Positions 49,001 to 58,000 of a DNA stretch of 64,000 bases are shown here, piece after piece (position 1 is the stretch's first letter; each line of letters begins with the position of its first letter). Made by a program: the position numbers and the translations under genes. The DNA lies in contig OX104115.1 in the NCBI GenBank assembly GCA_944474755.1, positions 34,731,080 to 34,795,079 on the forward strand, written 5' to 3'. The notes under the pieces are model-generated. The model was not told the origin of the DNA, did no database searches, and saw only the letters and a list, made by a program, of their open reading frames with translations. Source of the stretch: Limnoperna fortunei. Lineage: Eukaryota; Mollusca; Bivalvia; Mytilida; Modiolidae.

Positions 49001-52000
49001 TCATGTGATTTATGAACTTTTAACACCCTTCTGGGTTCAGTCCAGTTCTGGTTCCCTATTTTCCTATTTTAGAATCAATACACATTAATGACTTCCCTTA
49101 AATAAAGCCACATTGTACTGCTGCAAAGATTCCTAGCTAACTCATGTACATATAAAATAAACAAAAAACCATTTCTTCACAATGTCAATGCAGTAAAGGT
49201 TTTCATATTAGAAAGAAGCAACAACTCAAAAACCCCTATTCATTGAAATTAAATACTGCTTTCAAAACACAAAATAATGTACTTCTGAGACATATGGTGA
49301 CGTATTATGTCATAACAAAGTCAGTCCCCTCCTACAAAGCCAGAAATATTTGTCAGTCCTGTGTCATCTGTCATTGTATGTACAACCATATCTGGTAGAA
49401 ATAATATTTATATAACAACACAGTACACCTTTAGTCTACATACCTCCATCCATCATAAGGTTTTGGAACCACAGTATTTAACGGGAAATTCCTCCGATCA
49501 AAATAATTATCTCCATCTACTAAATACACAGGATATTCCATTCTCATCCTTTCATTTTCCCAAACATTTTTCCAGCGAAAAATATCACAATATACCGAAA
49601 CACCTTACACAAGTACAACTGTATCTACTGATGTGTACTGTGTACAAGCATAATTTCTGAACAAAGGATTGACTTTGTGACGAAAGTATCCGACTAACTG
49701 TCCTTAATTAATCGGCAATATTGATGAATTAACATGACCAGACCACGATATTCTCCGACCAACTGTCAACATCATACCTGGCTGAACATGGCACCTTACC
49801 TCATTCATTTAATGACAAGCGAGGCTCCCTCAGGGAGACTTTATTGATAGATGTATACAACAACAATGGCTCCTGGCATCAAATATAATTTTTCCACATT
49901 CCGACTATTTATAATGTGTACTACACCCTATTTAATGATTTCTGATACATTATTCGGTAAAACTAAGATACAATATCACCTCTGTGTAATGGCAGGATAA
50001 TATCTATTCTAGATTTAATATGTATTATGACCTAGGGACTGAATAAAATTGTAAGGTATACGGTTATATCATGTCTTATAACAATGGTATACAAATACAT
50101 CTGAAAGTTTGTTTAACAGATTATATACCATTACATGGTCCACTTAGATGAGTATTTATAGGTAAATAACACATATTTAAGCCCAAGTTGATTTATTGAT
50201 TTTTATAAAGGGTTATTTTTCACAATAAATTAATCATATGTATGTATTTCCACTTTTACACCATTATCACATGTGTTGCAGTATTTTTTATAAATAAAGC
50301 GATTTGCACAAAATGTGGTTTCTATAAGATATTCTTAGCTTTCAAACTCAGATAAACAAAGTCAACATCAATAAAATGAGATCATATGTTGCACAAATCA
50401 AAGATTATAACATTTTGCTTTTGCTGTTATTTAAAATTTAACATGTGGTAGAAATACCCTGTGATACTCTGATACTCCCATTACCTTCAGCCATAAACCC
50501 CCTCCCCCTTTCCAAAAAAAAAAATTAAAAAATAAATATATAAATAAATAATTTTTTTAAAAACCCTGGTTCTATTCATAGAGAAATGCAAAATTGTTTG
50601 ATGGTATTCTGGTACAATTTCAGTCCATTTAGATAACATATTTAACAGGTCATAAATATCTTACTCTGGTCACCAGTCTGATATGCATTGACATCCCAAC
50701 AATACAAGGTACTGTTTACATTTCTGACATGTTTGTAAAGGAGTTGTCATTTATAAAGGGAACTAATCAGTCATCGATCAAACCATTGATTTGGGCACCA
50801 ATTAAGTTTAACTTGTTTTAGTTGATGATATTTATCTGTTAATTAAAGACCTAGACTAATTAGGGCCTTTGTCATTAAACATTTAATTTATTTCAACTAT
50901 TTTGATAACTTTGCATTCTTTAATGTACTGTACAGTTTTTGTAACAGATATGCATCTTGCATTAAACTCTTTATTTGGACACAGCAAATAAGCAAATTGT
51001 TCAGGACAGGGCTTCTCAAGTAGACTGACCAATGGCTACTAACTGAAGTTTAACAAACACCTGTTGTAATGGTCAAAGTAATAAAATTTTATGATACTTA
51101 AAAGGTTTTAACAAAGGGAGAGAACTCCTTAAAACTAGAAATGTTATTTCCATTCCGGCACTCTGAAAACTGCCAAAAGTGGCATTAAATTGTAAATTGG
51201 CCAAATGATATCACCTACTAGTCTAGGGACAAGATATACCATGACATATACTACTTACACCTTTGGGTCAACCTGGCCCTGCCTTAAGAGAAGAATGTTT
51301 AAATCTGATAGAATCATATGAATAAATACTCTAATTGACCAAATGACCACATGAGTTAATATCCTAATTGACCACTGACCAAGTGAGTAAACATCCTCAT
51401 AATCTGACAAATTTATCTATTGTAAAGACTTCAGACAAACAGTCATAATTATACAGAAAATCTTACTGAAATTATTATAAAAACAATTGATTCTAAGCAA
51501 ATTAATACCTATTGTTTTTGCCCTAAACAAACACCTCAATAATTATTTACACCTGAGTGAACAGGTAAAAACCAGGTGAAACTGTACACCTGTTATCACA
51601 TTCCATCTCCTATGTCAAAAGGAAGTACATAAATTGTACTATTTCGATAAAGAAATATGACAGCTTTATACACAAATCTGGTGACAATCTGACTCATAAT
51701 AGTACATCAAACAAAACTATACAAATATAAACATGGTTTGGCAAAAAAACAGCAACTGTTAATAACATGTACAAGAAATAAAATATAGGATTTTTAGGAG
51801 TACTTTATCAGAATTGGGTCACACATGTGCATTTGCAAATAGACCCATTTATAATCAAACAAAATAATTATATTAGGTGCTTAATTGGTGGATGCTCAAA
51901 AACCTCCAATCAGTTTTAAAATGCCCAAATTCTAATATATTTTATCTCATTTGAATTTCATATTTTGCACTGAACTTGCTACTAACAAAAAATTGACATC

Positions 52001-55000
52001 AAAATATAGCCCCTGCTGCACATCAAGGTTTTTTATTTAGTTTCTTATCTTCACAACTAACTTTCAATAATAATAATAATAATGTCCATAATTTAATAAT
52101 AATAGCATATGAAATATGTGCAGTATGATATATTATTGACTATCTAAATCACGATAAGAAAAACAGCCGATACAATTCCAAATACCAAAATTTGCCTCTT
52201 ATGAAATTTACCTGGAAAATCAGCTGTATTGGCCCAGTACCAATATATATTGGGGGGATCCATATTAGACTAGTAACTATGACATACTGGACTCGTTAGT
52301 CAGTACAGTTATAATTGCAGTTTTCAATATTGGCCAGGTTATTGGTCCTCTGCTAGGTATGTTTGACTTCAGCTTCACCTTAGTCCAATATAGCTAGCCT
52401 AGGACCAATAACTTGGGCAATATGAACAACATTACCCAAAAAATACAGTCTGGAATATTTAGTGTATTGGCTTATATATACAGCTAGTATTGTCACAGTG
52501 TCAAAAAGTCATATATGAAAGAATTTTAGAAACAAATCTCATAAGACCATGATTCTGTAAACCTGCCAAGATAACAACCCATCTTTGATTCTGTATTCTT
52601 TCTGTTATGTATGTCTTACCTGAAAATTCTGCCCATTACTTTAAACTATGCAGATAATTTTTTTTAAAGTAAACAAATCTATCTCCAAGCAAAGAATGTA
52701 CCAGGTACCAAATAAATTGTTCAATTTATAAGAAAAAATTTCAATTTGAATTTTCAATTACTGATCAACTGATAAAAGAAATACATAATTTAAAGTCAGA
52801 GATGAGACAAAAAAGGTCATAGTTCTATCGCCAAAGGTCAACAAACTATAGTATGGACAGATACTTGAACGGTCAAACAACTTTGTAATTTAGACTGCAT
52901 ATTAAAATAATCAATTATTTACGTTGCATCTACATAAATTTGTAGACAAGGAAAACAATTTTGTTTAATTTCCAATTCTGTCAAAAATTTCATGGAAATC
53001 TTAAAACTTTCTACCTCTTATTCTATTTCTATAAGCATCCCATAACCATGTTTAACAAATCAACTAATTTTATTCAAATTCTAATTTGCTCTATATAAAT
53101 ATTCAAGTTATCTCCCGTAACAATGCTAATAGATTTTAAACCTAGAGTTATCTCCCATTTGATAACAAACTACATATTATGAAAAATGCATTAGTTTTCT
53201 GACACACAGTTAGTCCACAACAAATAATTTGTTATGTATACATCAGATACCACAAACATTATATGAATGTAAAACAACCTTACCCTGAGTATCGCGGAGA
53301 CTGAATAATGATTGGAACATGTTTCCTTGGTAAAAGTGTTCGTCTTAAAATTATAACAATTGAGTTTATGATAATTATAACACATTCTTGGAAATATAAA
53401 AATATACATTGCACACAAAATACAAATAAACTGCTTTCAAGGAAAATAAAAAATGTGTTCCTATTACACCACTCTTAGCAATTTTCCCATGTATGTCACA
53501 TGTCCCAGTTTTACAGTGGAAGGAGGGCAAGTTACTGGTAAGAATCACCTTGACCTTCAACTGGAAAACTAGCAATCCTGGTGAATTAAGGTTGAAGTCG
53601 AAAGCACTCTGCCCAAAGTCAGACTTAAACAACTGTGGACTGTGAGCACGCTCACAAAGCGATACCCCCGCTTCGCTTTCAAGTCCAATTATCTTCCCAT
53701 AATGATATCTGAGGTCAATAAAAATCCTTCATGAACATCTACATATAATGTACTTCCTTTATGCTGTTTCATTAAATTTTTATCAAGTGGTTTAGGAGGA
53801 GTTGCGCTTACAAGCGATGTGGACAGACGGACAGACAGAGAGACAGATGGACAGACAGACAGGGTGATTCCTATATACCGCCCCCCCCCCCCACCCCCCA
53901 AACAAGTTTGCAGGGGGTATAACTTACAACAACAGTGTTTGACATACCAATTATTTAAAGTTGATAGCATACACCACTTGTCCACCAAGTCCTCCAAATA
54001 TTATTGGAAGAATGTAATATTTATATATATTACAAAGTTGACTTGTATTGTATGGATTTATATGCAATCTGCCCACATTTTCTTGGGGATTAGGTGGCCA
54101 AGTGGTTAAGGTTGTTCATTTTCTATTGATCAGATGGTCAGCCAACAATGAAGTTGTGTGTTCGAGTCTCACTATGTACAGGGTTAGCTCGATTCCAATC
54201 TTAATTGACAAGGATTGCCATTTTTCCTGCCGAAGGTCGGGATTTCTCTTGGAACAGTGGCTTCCTCACCATATAAAAAAAGGGTGCCATGATATAGCTG
54301 AAATATTGCTGAAAGTGGCATTAAACACCATTATAAAAACAAAAAAACAAAAAAAGCAAAAACATTTTCCCAGATGTCAGTTGAGAGTGAATAAGAATAA
54401 ATTCCACCAGAAAAATATGTTTTTAATACAAGCAGATATTATTGCAGTATTCTTGACAAATTGTGTAATTTATTTATATCTAAATGGGAAGGCATAAACA
54501 ATTCTTTTTCAATATTTTCACTATTTTCATAATATTTTTATATATAAAGATCAATAATTTTAAGAGTCTTAAAAATTTACAGAACAAAAATTCCCTACCT
54601 GGCTCCTAAATGTATATAAATTTCAGGCATTTAAAAAAGCAAATACAGTCATGTTGTTTTTTGATGTACACATTGACAAGCAAGATTTTTAACCTCAAAC
54701 CACTCTTAAAAATGGACAGTTTTGAATCAACGACACTATAGTATGTGTTAACATTTCTGTACAAGTATGACAAGATGACACAAGGGGACCTAATCTTGAT
54801 GCAGTGATTAGTTTTATCATTAGTTGGCTAAATGTCACTCGATGTCCATTTCGAGTGCTTATCAAATTTGTTTTAGTGATCAGTTATACATGCATTCTTT
54901 CTTGTATCTACTTTTCATGTTAATTTTGTACTTTATAAAATTCTATTGGACTCAATTTGTCTGTTATTAACTTTTTCACTTAAATCTACATTAAAATGTA

Positions 55001-58000
55001 GATAAGCGTTGACTTTTGATCTTGTGGTGTTAATACCCGACTGGACAATGTACACACTTTTTTTTCAAGATATACCAGTTAGGATGTCCCGTTTGACAAG
55101 TCAAATGCCTTGGTTGACCCAATTTTGTGGACACAAATTTAATAAAAAAATATGATAATTTTTAAATGTAATATAAAAATATTACATCTATTAATCTCAA
55201 AGAAAAATCTTCCACGATATTTAACTTTATGTTATGTATATGGAGATCAAGTCTGTAAAACAGGTCAGCCATAGAAAAATATGATTAAAAATATAAACAT
55301 AAAAAATTTCATTAGTGATTAATGTGTATATTTCGTCTTTTCATATTATAAAAAATCTTTGAAATCTTGAATAATTTTTTTTAATTCTCCACCTCCACAT
55401 ATGTACTGAATGCTTTTTTGATCATAATTTATTGCTTTTTTTTACTGTTTTGTACGTAATTTCTCAACCTTTTCTACTGAGTTATATACACATTTTATTG
55501 ACATCAAGGTCTATCCAAGATACCATCTAATATTGCAAAACAGTTTGTGAATGCACTGCAATCTTCTACATATAGATAACAAAAATGTGCAGTGATAATA
55601 AGATCAATTTTTGTGACCAAACTGTACCAAACATACCTCTGCAGGTTTTCTGTAGATGATTGTAAATCTTTTGCAGCCTAGAAAAAAGTTAAAAATTATT
55701 TTGAGTTATCTCCCTTAGAATAATACAAAATATTTGGGAGATTTTTTTCCTTCCTTTTTTTTTACATTTGCTCATTATATTTTATCTGTATAGATCAAGT
55801 AATTGCAATATTTCCTTTTTGACTACATGTACAGAAAATTTGCTTCATCGTACCAAAATACAAACAACAAGTAAATACACAAAAGTTGACTTCAAAACTA
55901 AACATGTTCGTTTAATATAGTTCAGTGGGACTTCCAATTTCAGATATTAAATAATCTGGTACCCAGAACCAAACTGTTCATACATACCAGTATGATAATG
56001 GTTATGGTATCAACAGTCTGGTTAAACTATATTACAGGTCTATAAATTAAATGTGCAGATTAATTTAATTGTCTGCTATTCTGGCTCTATCAGTTTTTAT
56101 CTTTTTTTTAATTAATTGATATGTTTTATCTACAACTGCCTCATTTTACCAGTAGCTTATCTTAAAGTTAAGAGATATTTACTAGAAATAGATCTCATTA
56201 TATATAATTTATTATACCTGTTCAGTTCTAGGAGATGGTGGAAAATTTTCAGTTGTATCACTGGGGGTACGTTGGTGATCAAATGACGCTGACGTAAGTG
56301 GTGTGACAGCATATGGATCAACAAGACTAGCACTTGAATCTGACCCTACAGACAAGGGTCGTCTGGTTTGAGACCTCACACGTGACCATTCTGTTTGTTG
56401 TGGACGAACTGGGGGTTTCATCTCCGTATAATTTCCACTATCAGTGGACGAGATTGACCTTGACCTGCGTAATTTATCTCCTTCAGCATATTTTTTACGG
56501 AATGATTCTGTGACCGAAAGCCTTGTTGAACGATCTGGTGTCATTGATTGTTGTGGCGATTGTCCATTTCCGTTACTTTGTTGTTCATCCTCATCCGACG
56601 GTAAACGACCAGTTTTTGAAAGCATAAAATTTTGAAGTGCATTTTTCTGTACACGTTTTAAGTCCTCCCTTGATCCTATTAAATCAGCACTTGACTGTGA
56701 AGGTGAGGACTGTCTCTTCTCATTCTTGGTTTCAGAGTCTGACCTTACATCTGACCTTGAACTTGTTGGAGAAGTAAATCTCCCACTATCTCTTTTAGAA
56801 GAAGAATCAGAGCCTGAATGACTTCTTAAATCTATCTGAGACTGTGACGGTGACTGTGAAAGCTTTTCTCTTGAATTTGTTCTGGCTATTTTATTTGGGC
56901 TCATGTCAAAATCCTTATTGGGTAATAACTGTTGTTTGGGTTCCTCGAGTTTCGACTCAGTGCGTGACTTACCCAGTCTCTCCTTCATAGGTCTGAACTG
57001 TTCTGATGAAGTTCGTTTCAAGTTAGTTTTTTCCAGTTCTGTTTTTGTTTGATACTCTCGTAATTTCTCATTCACATGTTTCTTCACATCTAGATCGGTG
57101 TAATTCTGATCAAATGAACTTTGATTTGATTTTTGGGACCTTCTTAAGGCATCCTGCCACCTTGCTTCTGAAGATTCCTCATTAATAGATCCAAGCATTT
57201 TTTCACTGTTTTGTTTTGCTCTAAATGCATCCATAGGCATATAATTTGCCTCGGACTGAGAACGACTGTGAATTAACTGATGATTTTCTCCAGAACTTGC
57301 TGACGACACATCGCTTTCCTGTCGTTTATGTAAACCATGTGTTTCATCGTATGTCCCGTATGCCTTTTTCATCGACTGAGTCCTACCAACCCAAGCTGTT
57401 GCCTTTGGACGTGTGTCAACATTGGGCGATCTAAAATCTCCCTTTTTCTCCAGAGGGGATTTTTCAACATCAGAAAAGACAGAATCGTCAGATTCCCTGC
57501 GATTCGAAAGTTGTGCTGACGATGGCATATAGGGACCAGGAGAAGCCTCAAAACTATAGTGAGTACCAGTTGATGAAAAGGTATCAGTAGAACTTCCTGT
57601 TTTTTGTGAATGTGAGGAATCAAAACTCGGACGTGATGACCTTGACCGAGAATCCTCCCTTGATGACCGTGGAATATTTATCATACTGGACGCATGATCT
57701 TTATTACTATGGCCCAACAAATGTGCCTCGGAACTAAACTTAGAATTTTGCAAACTGCGATTGAATTTTTGTGGCAACATTGAAGGATCAAGGCTACGTC
57801 TTGAACTTTTTGATTTATTTTCGAACTGGTGTAAATGCTGTTTTTCACTATCATATGTCCCATCATGCCTTGTGGAGGCAGAATCTGTCTCAGACAAATC
57901 ATCATGAATAATTACACTGCTATAAGATCCCGATTCCTTTAATTCACCAAAATAATGTGAGTAGTCAGAACTAGGACTCCTAAGACCACTACCACCACTT

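Larger units (their letters stand above)
33251..55636 (-). other. Giant 22.4-kb Shroom intron
   Basis: No conserved coding sequence was found on either strand. It contains the 24-, 48- and 35-bp tandem arrays, several SINEs, the dispersed TGTC repeat and a weak internal promoter candidate, listed separately. The remaining blocks (33251-34070, 34200-39800, 46250-53450 and 54360-55630) are AT-rich with nothing I can support. Confidence 0.7.
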
